Shown here piece after piece: positions 36,876 to 45,409 of a DNA stretch of 64,000 nt. The translations under genes were made by a program, and so were the position numbers. A model generated the notes under the pieces. It saw only the letters and a program-made list of their open reading frames with translations. It was not told the origin of the DNA and did no database searches. Each line of letters opens with the position of its first letter. The first letter of the stretch is position 1. The DNA is from Streptomyces griseocarneus (GTDB lineage Bacteria; Actinomycetota; Actinomycetes; Streptomycetales; Streptomycetaceae): the NCBI GenBank assembly GCA_003674045.1, contig PENC01000008.1:186001-250000 (forward strand), in the 5' to 3' direction.

Positions 36876-37814
36876 ATGAGTGATCCCGGGAGTCCCGCCC
36901 GTCCCGTCGGCACCACGGGCCCGCTGGCGCACCGGGTGCCCGACCTCGCGGCGCTGGAGCTGCTGCTGGCCGTGGCGCGGCTGGGCAGCCTGGGCCGGGC
37001 GGCGAAGGAGATGGGGATCACCCAGCCCGCGGCCAGCAGCCGCGTCCGCAGCATGGAGCGCCTGCTCGGCGTCGCGCTCGTCGAACGGTCGCCGCGCGGC
37101 TCCCGGCTCACGGAGGCGGGGGCGCTCGTCACGGACTGGGCGCGGCGGATCGTCGAGGCCGCCGAGGTCTTCGACGCGGGCGCGCAGGCACTGCGCGGGC
37201 GCCGCGACTCGCGGCTGCGGGTCGCGGCGAGCATGACCATCGCGGAATACCTGCTGCCGGGCTGGCTGATCGCGCTGCGCGGACGGCTGCCGGACACGGC
37301 CGTCTCACTGCTCGCGGGGAACTCGGCGGCGGTCGCGGAACGGGTGCGCGCGGGCGAGGCCGACCTCGGCTTCGTCGAGGGCCTCGACGCGCCCGCCGGG
37401 CTCGACGGCGCGGTCGTCGGCCATGACCGGCTGGCCGTCGTGGTCGCCCCGGACCACGCGTGGGCCCGCCGCCGCACCCCGCTCCCCCCGGCGGAACTGG
37501 CGGCCACCCCCTTGATCCTGCGCGAACGCGGCTCGGGCACCCGCCAGGTCCTGGACGCGGCCCTCGCCGCGTACGGCGGCCTGGCCACCCCCCTGCTCGA
37601 ACTCGCCTCCACGACAGCGGTGAAGTCGGCCGTGGTCAGCGGCCTGGGCCCGTCGGTCCTCAGCGAACTGGCCGTGGGGGAGGAGCTCGCGGCCCGGCGT
37701 CTCGTGGAGATCCCGGTGGCGGTACGGCTGCGCCGCGACCTGCGGGCGGTGTGGCCGCTGGGACAGCGGCCGACGGGACCGGCACGGGAGTTGCTGTCGC
37801 TGACGCGGGGGTGA
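36876..37814 (+). CDS. LysR-family transcriptional regulator
   Basis: A 312-residue regulator. Helix-turn-helix at about residues 25-65 (LELLLAVARLGSLGRAAKEMGITQPAASSRVRSMERLLG) and a periplasmic-binding-type effector domain from about 105 (LRVAASMTIAEYLLPGWL ... LGFVEG ... VVAPDHAWARR). Divergent to the TDT transporter, its likely target. TAAGCT ends 6 bases before the ATG and no ribosome site is visible, so it may be leaderless. The 161 bases behind it hold a 16-bp palindrome CCCGGGA-ga-TCCCGGG (37857-37872) and no gene. Confidence 0.9.
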   Translation: MSDPGSPARPVGTTGPLAHRVPDLAALELLLAVARLGSLGRAAKEMGITQPAASSRVRSMERLLGVALVERSPRGSRLTEAGALVTDWARRIVEAAEVFDAGAQALRGRRDSRLRVAASMTIAEYLLPGWLIALRGRLPDTAVSLLAGNSAAVAERVRAGEADLGFVEGLDAPAGLDGAVVGHDRLAVVVAPDHAWARRRTPLPPAELAATPLILRERGSGTRQVLDAALAAYGGLATPLLELASTTAVKSAVVSGLGPSVLSELAVGEELAARRLVEIPVAVRLRRDLRAVWPLGQRPTGPARELLSLTRG

Positions 37815-37975
37815 GGCGGCTGTTCCGCTCCACGGCGGACCCGGTCCGCAAGGACCCCCGGGAGATCCCGGGCGGCGCCGTGGAACGGGACGAGGCGCCC
37901 CGTGACGGCGCCGCGCGCGACCGGCCACGACGCGTCCGCGGATGACGTACTGGACTTCCGGCGGAGCGCTTGGCC

Positions 37976-38746
37976 TCAGGCCACGGGCGTCGGTGCGGCC
38001 AGTCGGGAGATCTCGGCGGCGACGGCTTCCGGGTCGGGGGCGACGGTGACATGGGCGACGCCGTCCAGGCCCGGGTGGATGCCGACGCGCACCGCGTGCC
38101 GTGCGTTGCGCAGCAGGTCGAGGTCGTTGATGTCGTTGCCGAAGGCGTTGTACTCGCCGATTCCCAGCGAGGTCAGAGCTTCCCACTTCGTCGTCGTGCC
38201 CGGTGCGAAGTCGATGATCGCCTCGTCGAGGTGGTGGTTGACCGTCATCCCCAGGGCGCGGCCGGCCTCCGCGAGGGCCGTCATGTCGGTCGCGTCGACG
38301 ACGAGGAACTTCACCACCGTGGGGAGGTCGGCGAGTTCCACCCTGCGGGCGAGACGCCCCTGGTCGACACGGCCGCGGATCGGGTGGTCGGCCGGCCCGG
38401 TGTAGGCGTAGTCCCAGGGGCCGTCGGCGAGGTAGCCCGCCCGGTACCGCCCGGCCTCCGCCAGCAGCGCGCCGAGTTCCTCGTCCCGGAACGCGGCCCG
38501 AGCGCGGACCTCGCCGTCGACGGAGACGAGGCTGCCGTTCCCGCCGATCAGCGTCGCGGACGGGAACGCCCCGCCCAGCACGGGCAGAAGATCGCGCACC
38601 GGCCGGGCCGAGGCGAAGACCAGCTGATGGCCGGTCCGTTCGCAGGCCTCGATGGCGGCGATGATCCGGCCGTCGATGGACCGCCCGTCGAAGCAGAGCG
38701 TGCCGTCGATGTCGAAGACCGTGGTCCGGGCGCTGGGGGTGATCAT
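37976..38746 (-). CDS. HAD-superfamily hydrolase (Cof-type phosphatase)
   Basis: A 256-residue phosphatase. Motif I is VFDIDGTL with the nucleophile Asp, motif II VFASARP, a C2-type cap in the middle, motif III around KWEAL, and motif IV AFGNDINDLDLL, typical of the Cof/YbiV group of sugar-phosphate and nucleotide phosphatases. The ATG at 38746 lacks a strong ribosome site, and a longer frame exists up to 38824 with repetitive codons (MPMPMPRAE on the complement) that look non-coding. The substrate is unknown and the neighbours give no hint. Confidence 0.85.
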   Translation of the reverse strand: MITPSARTTVFDIDGTLCFDGRSIDGRIIAAIEACERTGHQLVFASARPVRDLLPVLGGAFPSATLIGGNGSLVSVDGEVRARAAFRDEELGALLAEAGRYRAGYLADGPWDYAYTGPADHPIRGRVDQGRLARRVELADLPTVVKFLVVDATDMTALAEAGRALGMTVNHHLDEAIIDFAPGTTTKWEALTSLGIGEYNAFGNDINDLDLLRNARHAVRVGIHPGLDGVAHVTVAPDPEAVAAEISRLAAPTPVA

Positions 38747-38941
38747 CGCCGAATGATATCCAGCCGACCGCCGCGCGAGCGGCTCGGCTCTCGGCATCGG
38801 CATCGGCAGTCGGTCGCCGGTCATGGCCTGTTCGCAGGGGCCGGAGCCGCGCGCAGCGCAGCCGGGGCGGGAGACTTGGTGCGGGCCGTCGCTCAGGGGA
38901 CGGCGTACCCTGCCACGGACGGCCCACGTACACGCTGCCGT

Positions 38942-39178
38942 TCACGTCCCACCGTTCTGTGCAGCCGGGCCGAGGCTGGGCCGGGCGGCTTCGACGGCTT
39001 CGTGGAACCGCTGGGTCGCCCATGCGGCCAGCGCCGTGATCAGGGCCTCCCGTGAGGCGAACCGCCGGTGGACGGTGGTCCGCGCGACCCCGGCGGCCTC
39101 GGCGATCTGCTCCATCGTCGCCGCCGGATTCGCGGACAGTACCCGCTCGGGGCCGACGGGCAGGATCTCGCGAAACCG
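38942..39178 (-). pseudogene. Truncated second TetR-family gene (N-terminal helix-turn-helix remnant)
   Basis: Directly behind the stop of the intact tetR, and in the same reading frame, the complement encodes 78 residues with RVLSANPAATMEQIAEAAGV and ARTTVHRRFASREALITALA, a complete TetR DNA-binding helix-turn-helix followed by the start of the ligand domain (WATQRFHEAVEAARP). It then ends early (GPAAQNGGT and TGA). The upstream end also lacks a normal start, although an internal ATG at 39115 exists. This is a different TetR subgroup from its neighbour, so it looks like a decayed gene joined by a deletion, not a duplication. Confidence 0.65.
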
Positions 39179-39844
39179 CTACCCGTCGACCGCTGCCCGT
39201 GCCGCCCCGTCTTCCGGCCGTATCCGCGCCGCGATGCCGTCGCAGAGCAGCCGCACGCTCTGGACGAACTTCTCGTCCACGTCGTCGGCCGAGCCCGACG
39301 CCGAGGCCACCGTCATCGGAAAGCGTTCGTGGATCTCGGCGACGGTCTGGGGCGTGACGGGCACGGCGGGCGGATCGCCCTGCTCCTGCAGGACGAATCC
39401 GGTGATGTGGCTGAGCAGCACGTCGGCGGCGACGCCGCGCTGTCCCTCGGGCACTCCGGCGTCCATCAGGGTCTGCAGCAGCCGTTCCATCAGCGACAGT
39501 GCCCCGGTGCTGAGAACCTTCGGGCTGTCGGCGAACAGGGCGGCTCCACCCGGGTGTTGCCGGATGCTGTGGCGCAGCGCGACGGCCTGGGCCTCCAGCC
39601 GGTCCTGCCAGCCGGTCTGCTCGGGCAGGGCCGCGAGCGCGGCCGTGCCGTCCTCGTAGGCCTGGCGGGCCAGCCGGTCCGCCATCAGCTGGAGCAGGGC
39701 GCTCTTGCTGGGCACGTGGTAGTAGAGGCTCCCGGCTTGCGCGTCGAGTCGCTCCGCCACCTTGCGCATGGACAGTCCGTGATAGCCCGATTCGGCGAAC
39801 ACGGCCATGCCCGCGTCGATGATCAGGTCCGCGGTCAGCTTCAT
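39179..39844 (-). CDS. TetR/AcrR-family transcriptional regulator
   Basis: A 221-residue repressor-type protein. N-terminal helix-turn-helix at about 4-50 (LIIDAGMAVFAESGYHGLSM, RKVAERLDAQAGSLYYHVPSK), then a helical ligand domain of the TetR_C (tetracycline repressor class) type. The ATG at 39844 is close to a 17-bp palindrome (39866-39882), the probable operator. It is divergent to the rhomboid gene, so both may be autoregulated by this protein. Confidence 0.9.
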   Translation of the reverse strand: MKLTADLIIDAGMAVFAESGYHGLSMRKVAERLDAQAGSLYYHVPSKSALLQLMADRLARQAYEDGTAALAALPEQTGWQDRLEAQAVALRHSIRQHPGGAALFADSPKVLSTGALSLMERLLQTLMDAGVPEGQRGVAADVLLSHITGFVLQEQGDPPAVPVTPQTVAEIHERFPMTVASASGSADDVDEKFVQSVRLLCDGIAARIRPEDGAARAAVDG

Positions 39845-39865
39845 GGGGCAAGTCTATCCACAGTT

Positions 39866-39882
39866 TTCAAACACTGTTTGAA
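39866..39882. promoter_or_regulatory. TetR operator-like palindrome
   Basis: Perfect palindrome TTCAAACA-c-TGTTTGAA between tetR and the divergent rhomboid gene, A/T-rich against its surroundings. It resembles operators of TetR proteins that respond to hydrophobic compounds. Position and symmetry suggest control of both genes. Confidence 0.8.
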
Positions 39883-39945
39883 TCCGGCCGCCGCTACCGC
39901 TAAAGTCACTGTCATCGCAGGTCTGACGGGGGAATGGAGGCGGCG

Positions 39946-40689
39946 ATGGGCGCGATCGTGTTCAACGTGACCACGGCGGGTTTGATGGTGCTGATGTTCA
40001 AGGCGGGGATGGCCCTGATCGGGCCGGACACCGTGGGCCGGCGGCGCCTGCCCTGGGTCGCGGTCGGGCTGGCCGTGCTCGCGATCGGCGCGGTGGTGAC
40101 CCAGCTGTGCTGGTCGGGGGCGATGGACGCCTTCGACGACGATCCGGGCAAGTCGGGCTGGTGGCGTGTGGTCACCGCGGTCTTCATGCAGAACGGCGGC
40201 CTCTTCGGCGGGGTGTGGAACATCGCCACCCTCGTGGTCGTCGCCGCGCTCGCGGAGTGGTTCTGGGGCGCCCCTTTGACGGTGGGGCTGTTCGCCGCGG
40301 GCATACTCCTGCCGCAGCACATCGACGCCCTCTTCGGGGAGTCCGACCGGTCCACCGCCGATCCCCGCAACTTCGCCGGGAGCTCGGGCGCCACCTACTT
40401 CCTCGCCGCGACCCTGGCCGCCGCCCTCCTGCTGCGGGCCGCCACGCACGGCGGCGCTCCGAAGGAGCGGCTGCTCGCGCTCGCCGTGCCCGTCGTCGGC
40501 CTGGTCCTGTGGTTCGCCCAGTCCAACGGGCACGGACTGGTGGCGGTGTACGGCTTCGCCCTCGGCGCTCTGGTCCGGGTCCTGGCCCGCCCGCTCATCC
40601 GCCCCGACCGGGACCTCCGGGGTACCTCGCGGATAACCATGGCCTCACTGACGGCCCTCGCCGGCCGACGGCCCCGGCAGGCCGGTTAA
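39946..40689 (+). CDS. Rhomboid-like membrane protein
   Basis: A 247-residue integral membrane protein with about six hydrophobic spans. The intramembrane serine protease signature is visible as GSSG at 145-148 (S147) before a helix, and the histidine is H196 in NGHGLVAVYGFALG. The typical WR motif of loop 1 is not clear, so protease activity is likely but not certain. An ATG at 39946 with a GGAGG site 5 bases upstream is preferred over the ATG at 39934. Possibly controlled by the divergent TetR. Confidence 0.7.
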   Translation: MGAIVFNVTTAGLMVLMFKAGMALIGPDTVGRRRLPWVAVGLAVLAIGAVVTQLCWSGAMDAFDDDPGKSGWWRVVTAVFMQNGGLFGGVWNIATLVVVAALAEWFWGAPLTVGLFAAGILLPQHIDALFGESDRSTADPRNFAGSSGATYFLAATLAAALLLRAATHGGAPKERLLALAVPVVGLVLWFAQSNGHGLVAVYGFALGALVRVLARPLIRPDRDLRGTSRITMASLTALAGRRPRQAG

Positions 40690-40773
40690 GGCGGCTCCGA
40701 CTCCGGAAATCCCCTCGGAACTCACCACGGAGGGCCCGTCGGCAAGCTGACGGACCCTCGTGAATGATCGAGG

Positions 40774-42009
40774 TCAGCGCTTTGGCGAGTGCGGGGGTTC
40801 GGAGATCGAAGTGCCGTAGTGGCGGTACCCGCCGCCCGTGTCGATCTTCGGCGCCTTGCCCTCCTGGAACAGGAGGATGATGTCGGAGCCGCCGAAGAGG
40901 AAGTAGCCGAACTCTTCACCCTTGGGCACCCGGGCACCCTTGGTCATCGTCATGTGGACCGACGAGACCTGTGCCATGCCCACCGGGATGACCGCGACCA
41001 GCCCGAGGTCCTCGGGCCTGGAGCCGGTGTCGATCACGATGACTCCACGCGCCTGGGTGAATTCGTAGCCGCCGACGCTGCTGTCCGGGGCGTCGAACTG
41101 CCCGTGCTTGTCGATGGTGACGTCCAGATGCACGTTTCCCTGGATGGCGAAGCACTGCTTCACTTCCCCGGCCACGGGGGTGTGGAAGCGGTGGTACGAG
41201 TACGGGGAGAGGAAGTAGTGCACGAACTTGCCGTTGGCGAACTTTCCGCTGTACGTGCCTTCCTTGAGAAGTTCCGGGATCGAGGTGATGGTGTGAGTGC
41301 CCTTGAGCCGTAGCGGACCGGTAGACGGATAGACGACGTCGGAGTGCTTGTCGATGTCGTACGCCGCCTTATAGGTGCAGTCGGCGGGCAGGGTCACCGT
41401 GCTGTTCTCCGCCGGTTTGGCGATCGGCCGCAGGCCGGGGTTGAGCTCGCGGGCGAAGAACTGGTTGAAGGTGAGCCAGCCGCTCGGCTCGTTGGGCTTG
41501 AGGCGGCCCTCCGAGTCCTTGACCATCGAGTCCTGAACGCGGTAGCGCGGCGCGAGGCTGAACGACTGGAGTTGCTCGTCGCTGAACGACGCTGTCGTGT
41601 CGAGGAAGCTCCCCCACGCGTTGGCGTATCGAACCAGCCAGTCCTTGAACCACGGATCGTTCTGCACGATCTTGCCGCCGTCCTTGTCGACCTTCTGGTC
41701 GACAAGGTAGTAGAAGTGGCACAGCCGATCGTAGACTTCCTGCTGCCCGTTCGCATCGTCGGACCAGGCGCCACCGGGGTCCTGCCTCGGCGCCCACCTG
41801 GAGAATTCGTCCAGGTAGTTGAGGTAGTTGGAGACGTCCCGCGGCCATAGCAACGCTTCGAACAACTCGCTCTTGAGGTTCTGCTGTGCGGTATCGTGCG
41901 CCTGCTTGAGCGAATCAGTCAGCAGGTCGACCAATTCCTTGTGGCTGGAGTCGGCCAGATATTTCCTGAGTTCGTCGATCACCTGGGCTGAGGCGAACGT
42001 GTCGGCCAT
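40774..42009 (-). CDS. Phosphatidylserine-decarboxylase-like enzyme (PsiD-like subgroup)
   Basis: A 411-residue protein of the pyruvoyl-dependent decarboxylase family. An N-terminal helical domain (about 1-175) precedes the PSD fold: NQFFARELNPGLRPI (182-196), HRFH at 273-276, and the self-cleavage site GGSD at 373-376, where S375 would become the pyruvoyl group (LGST or GGSS in most relatives). The added N-terminal domain and lack of membrane spans are seen in soluble amino acid decarboxylases such as fungal tryptophan decarboxylase PsiD, so the substrate may be an aromatic amino acid instead of phosphatidylserine (inference). ATG at 42009 with an AGGAG site. Confidence 0.8.
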   Translation of the reverse strand: MADTFASAQVIDELRKYLADSSHKELVDLLTDSLKQAHDTAQQNLKSELFEALLWPRDVSNYLNYLDEFSRWAPRQDPGGAWSDDANGQQEVYDRLCHFYYLVDQKVDKDGGKIVQNDPWFKDWLVRYANAWGSFLDTTASFSDEQLQSFSLAPRYRVQDSMVKDSEGRLKPNEPSGWLTFNQFFARELNPGLRPIAKPAENSTVTLPADCTYKAAYDIDKHSDVVYPSTGPLRLKGTHTITSIPELLKEGTYSGKFANGKFVHYFLSPYSYHRFHTPVAGEVKQCFAIQGNVHLDVTIDKHGQFDAPDSSVGGYEFTQARGVIVIDTGSRPEDLGLVAVIPVGMAQVSSVHMTMTKGARVPKGEEFGYFLFGGSDIILLFQEGKAPKIDTGGGYRHYGTSISEPPHSPKR

Positions 42010-42105
42010 CGCCAATCTCCTGTCGTCGATGGGATTCCCGCTCTGTCGGCCGCAGTGGCCGCGCCTGCGGGGTCTGTCGCGGTGCCTCGTCGGTGGCGGT
42101 GCCGG

Positions 42106-42650
42106 CTACGTTCCGAGTCCGGGTGGGAAGGCCTCCCAGGTCGCGCCGGGCGGGCGGGGGGTCATGTGGCCGCGGAATTCCTCCGTCACGATCAGGGCGG
42201 CGTCGGTGAGCATCCAGTCCGTGTTCGAGGTCACCCAGCCCGGCGCGGCCTGCATCAGCACCCGGTGCCCCTTGCCCGCGGGCGGCCTGACGCCCAGGGA
42301 CCACGTCGTAGGCGTCGTCGCCGGCGAACCGGACCCACGAGTCGTGCGCGGCCACGATCCGGCCGTCGGTGGTCGCCGAACCGATCGCCATGAACGCCGA
42401 ACACCGTGGCCGGGCCTCCCGACGCTTTCGCGCGCCACGTTCGTGGTGCTTCTCCCGGTGCCACGGCCACCAGGAGTCGATCAATTCCTCCGCGCCGTTG
42501 AGCGCGACAATCCGGTCGAATGTGACCTCGGTCTTCCCCTTGTCGTGACAGCCCTCGACGATGCCCTCCAGCTCGCGCCGGACCTCTTCGTACACACGAC
42601 GTAGCGCCACCGGGACGGATTCCCCATCGGCTTCTCCTCGGCTCGATCCG
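42106..42650 (-). pseudogene. Frameshifted, truncated C45/phospholipase-B-like Ntn hydrolase
   Basis: Two overlapping frames on the complement together read as one protein. The first has VALRRVYEEVRRELEGIVEG, VTFDRIVALNGAEELIDSWW, and RCSAFMAIGSATTDGRIVA with the expected Cys nucleophile. At about 42297-42301 the frame shifts; after removal of one base from a run of three (GGG on the plus strand) it continues as LGVRPPAGKGHRVLMQ, APGWVTSNTDWMLTDAALIV and TEEFRG, the strand pattern of the C45 acyltransferase family. It then stops, lacking the C-terminal half. The N-terminal part is also missing or scrambled. Either a real pseudogene or a sequence error plus truncation. Confidence 0.65.
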
Positions 42651-43610
42651 GGTAGCCCCCTACCGCTCGACCCTCTGGCAGCGCCGCCGAACCGACGGGC
42701 AGCGCCTTTCAGCCCGCCGCTACGGCGTATCACCCGAACAGGTCCGCTCGCCCGTGCAGGACGGCCTGTCACCTCTCGACGTCACCGAGCCACCTGTGAA
42801 CATGGGTTTCTGCGTGCGGCCGTGGCTGTTCCGAGGGTGACGTCTTCCCATTCGTCGTCGGACGATTTCCGGATCACGTCAAACTACCCGTGGATGTTTC
42901 GATGCGTCAGTGGGGAACCTGCCGTCTCAGAAGGTGGCACAGAATCGGCCAAAGGGTTTGTCCGGCAGCGCTCTATGACCTCCGGGAAGACCGGCACAGG
43001 AACATGACCTTGTGGACTGTCATTCGAAAACTCCTGGGTGGTCAGGCCTGGTTGATCTTTTTCCTTTCCGAGTGCGCAGGCCGGGGGTATGGGTGATGTG
43101 GCGCCTGCGAGTTCACCATGTAGTTGAAGGATGGAAATGTATGGAGATGCCAACGGGTGCTTCGGCAGCTCCGAGGCGCGCGAGTGTGGCAACCGATCCT
43201 GCCAACGGAAGTCATCAGGCCAATGAGCTCCGCGCCCTCTTGGCCCCCGCGTGGCGGGATGCGGCCGATGTGGCCCTTGGCTGTCGAATCGGATATCGGG
43301 GCTCCCAGGGCAGGGCCCTGACGCCCTCTTGGTCTCAGCTCTGGGGGCATGCCCGAGGAGACCGAGAGCTTGCAGAAGAACAATGTGTGGCTGATGTGAT
43401 CACGGCGTCGGAGCCGCCCTGAACAGCCCTGTTCACCGGGCTGAGCCGGCGCCGCTTCGGCGAGTTGGAGACTGTGCTGCACCGCGAGGCCGCCGACGAG
43501 GTGCGGTGGGGTGGCTATGGGGCCTGTTCCTGGAGAGCCGGGTGGTGGGCTGGGCAGGCTCTCGGATCGGCGCTCACAGGAGGACTGGCGTCACAGTGAC
43601 GCAGCCTGGC
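42651..43610. other. Decayed region without a credible gene
   Basis: About 950 bases with weaker codon bias and locally lower G+C than the flanks. A plus-strand stretch at 43423-43510 reads ALFTGLSRRRFGELETVLH, similar to the helix-turn-helix start of some DDE transposases (HTH_Tnp_4 type), and 43012-43050 reads VDCHSK, a pattern seen in IS3/IS630-type transposases. Both are too short to prove. No terminal inverted repeats were found. Probably remnants of mobile DNA (inference). Confidence 0.3.
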
Positions 43611-44255
43611 TCAGGCGGAGACAGGAGTTCGGGACAGGGCGGTGCGCAGCGCGAAGATGCCGAGCAGGCCACCTGCCGTGAACCGCTGGGCGGTCATGGC
43701 GCGGGGCCGGGCGGCCAGGAACCCCGACACCCGCGCTGCGCCCAGCATGATCAGAGCGTTCACGGAGATCCCCACGATGATCTGCACACCACCGAGCTGG
43801 AGCAACTGACCCCAGGCCGGACCTGCCTGCGGATCCAGGAACTGGGGCAGAAGGGCGGCATACATAAGAGCGATCTTGGGGTTGAGCAAGTTGGTCAGCA
43901 GCCCCATCGAGAACAGACGGGCGTCGGAGACCGGAGGCAGGTCCTGGGCCGGAGCGAAGGGCGAGCGGCCGCCGGGCTTGAGCATGCCCCAGGCGAGGTA
44001 GGCCAGGTAGGCGGCACCGGCAAGCTTGACCACCATGAACGCCAACGGCACGGCGGCGAACAACGCGGACAGACCCGCAGCCGCGGCCAGCAGATAGCAC
44101 ACGAATCCCACGGCGGTCCCACTGAGGCTGACCAGGCCCGCCCTGCGGCCTTGAGTGATCGCGCGGGAGGCGAGGTGAATCATGTTCGGCCCCGGAGTCA
44201 GGGCCATGCCCAGTTCGACCAGGGCCACTCCTCCGACTGCGGTCAGAGTGATCAC
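43611..44255 (-). CDS. LysE/RhtB-family amino acid exporter
   Basis: A 214-residue membrane protein with about six spans. The family signature GMALTPGPNMIHLASRAITQG follows the first helix, and LLTNLLNPKIALMYAALLPQF is the conserved central motif. Members export basic amino acids, homoserine, threonine or similar metabolites. The GTG start at 44255 is behind a strong AGGAGG. No regulator of the LysG type is adjacent. The surroundings are decayed DNA, so it may have arrived with the accessory region. Confidence 0.9.
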   Translation of the reverse strand: MITLTAVGGVALVELGMALTPGPNMIHLASRAITQGRRAGLVSLSGTAVGFVCYLLAAAAGLSALFAAVPLAFMVVKLAGAAYLAYLAWGMLKPGGRSPFAPAQDLPPVSDARLFSMGLLTNLLNPKIALMYAALLPQFLDPQAGPAWGQLLQLGGVQIIVGISVNALIMLGAARVSGFLAARPRAMTAQRFTAGGLLGIFALRTALSRTPVSA

Positions 44256-44424
44256 CGGTCAACCTCCTGGTCGCTCGTCGGGCACCCGGTACGGAACGGC
44301 TCGCCCGGTTGCAGCGGACAGCTACGGCGCATCAGCAACGCCCGTCCCGCCTGCCACAGAATACGGTCTTGCCGCTTGCTATCTTTCTGCGCCCCGGCAG
44401 CGTGCTGACTCTCAGCAGCTCACC

Positions 44425-44511
44425 GATGCCCCGGCTGTCGCCAAGCTCTGTGCCACGGCGTTCGAAGCGGTCTGGGAGCGAGCGGTTCCGCACGCGGAGT
44501 ACCAGGTCTGA
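44425..44511 (+). pseudogene. Remnant of a DUF6879 gene (last 28 codons)
   Basis: The plus strand reads DAPAVAKLCATAFEAVWERA and ends PHAEYQV before a stop. The intact DUF6879 protein encoded 0.9 kb downstream ends in STVVRLCASAFDVVWERG and PHEEYKV. Only the C-terminal end of this second copy is left; upstream bases show no related frame. It indicates that DUF6879 loci have been inserted or rearranged here more than once. Confidence 0.7.
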
Positions 44512-44613
44512 ACCGGGCCCGACTCCGGTGTATGCACGCCCTCTTGACCACGTCAGCCCGAAGGACCGATGGTCATGCAATCGAGCGCACATTGGTGGAC
44601 ACAGGAGATCGCC

Positions 44614-44925
44614 ATGCCACTAGATTTCATGGGGATGGACCCTGAGACGAAAGAGGAAGGGTCCGCTACGGTCTGGGTGCACCACGAACAGCAGAGGATC
44701 ATCATCCAAGGTGTGACTGCTGATGCCGTCCTCACAGCAGAGGTCGGCAGCGTCGAGTGGGTTCCCGGCCACGCGGTCGGGGTGCCGGCGCACGAGTCGG
44801 TGATCTCCCTGCCAGCACGAATGGTGCCGATCTTGAGGAAGGCGTGCGATGCCGCAGAACGTGCCGGACTTCCCGACCCTGCTCCGGAGCGCGCAGAGGA
44901 CAGCTGTTCATCTGGAGATGCGTGA
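44614..44925 (+). CDS. Small partner protein of the DUF6879 locus
   Basis: A 103-residue protein, unnamed: PLDFMGMDPETKEEGSATVW, then two beta strands (RIIIQGVTADAV, ISLPARMVPILRKACDAAER). The acidic, Cys-containing C terminus overlaps the next gene by 77 bases in another frame. The ATG at 44614 follows ACAGGAG. The gene pair (this type of protein plus DUF6879, then a DUF5753 helix-turn-helix regulator) recurs in Streptomyces genomes in WhiJ-type loci, where small proteins antagonise the DNA-binding partner. A similar role is inferred. Confidence 0.7.
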   Translation: MPLDFMGMDPETKEEGSATVWVHHEQQRIIIQGVTADAVLTAEVGSVEWVPGHAVGVPAHESVISLPARMVPILRKACDAAERAGLPDPAPERAEDSCSSGDA

Positions 44926-45379
44926 CACCTACGGTGTCGCCGGTGAGGCCGGGGAGTTCGAGCAGTGGAGGCGCACCGGCGAAGTGGACCTCGATCCTGA
45001 CTCCGAGGGCTGGTCCGGCTGGGTGCCGCTGGTGCGCGAGACGGTTGCCCGTGGCGTGGTCGTGCGCCGGGTGCGCATCGTCTCGGAGCCGGTGAGCGAG
45101 TACATCCGGTATGAGCACGCCACCACCTCGGTGAACCTGGCCGCAGGCGAACAGGTCCGATGGCTGCCCCGGCGGAAGGCCCTCGACATCGCGTTGCCCG
45201 GAGCCGACTTCTGGCTGTTCGACGATCGTCTCGTCCGGTTCAACATTTTCACGGGTGACGGAGACTGGGCCGATCCCCGGTTCGAAATGACCGAGGACTC
45301 CACTGTCGTCAGGCTGTGCGCTTCGGCGTTCGACGTGGTGTGGGAACGAGGCATCCCGCACGAGGAGTACAAGGTCTAG
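44849..45379 (+). CDS. DUF6879 family protein
   Basis: A 176-residue protein matching the DUF6879 pattern common in Streptomyces: HLEMRDTYGV near the start, EYIRYEHATTSVNLAAGEQVRWLPRR in the middle, ALPGADFWLFDDRLVRFNIFTGDG and the final VWERGIPHEEYKV. It has no membrane segment or signal peptide. The ATG at 44849 lies behind GAGGAAGG. It overlaps the upstream small gene and is 30 bases ahead of the helix-turn-helix regulator; the three probably form one operon. Biochemical function is unknown. Confidence 0.8.
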   Translation: MPQNVPDFPTLLRSAQRTAVHLEMRDTYGVAGEAGEFEQWRRTGEVDLDPDSEGWSGWVPLVRETVARGVVVRRVRIVSEPVSEYIRYEHATTSVNLAAGEQVRWLPRRKALDIALPGADFWLFDDRLVRFNIFTGDGDWADPRFEMTEDSTVVRLCASAFDVVWERGIPHEEYKV

Positions 45380-45409
45380 CCACATTCGCTGCCACCGGAC
45401 TGTCAGCCC

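Noticed and set aside
37815..37975. A small gene between LysR and the HAD phosphatase
   Set aside because: Frames are short, without ribosome sites; only a 16-bp palindrome at 37857-37872 is notable.
41915..42772. A complete 285-residue protein on the minus strand
   Set aside because: Only the middle part is protein-like; after residue 158 the sense continues in another frame, so it is treated as a frameshifted pseudogene.
43012..43482. Frames of 136-146 codons on either strand as genes
   Set aside because: Poor third-position bias, no ribosome sites, no recognisable domain; considered part of a decayed segment.
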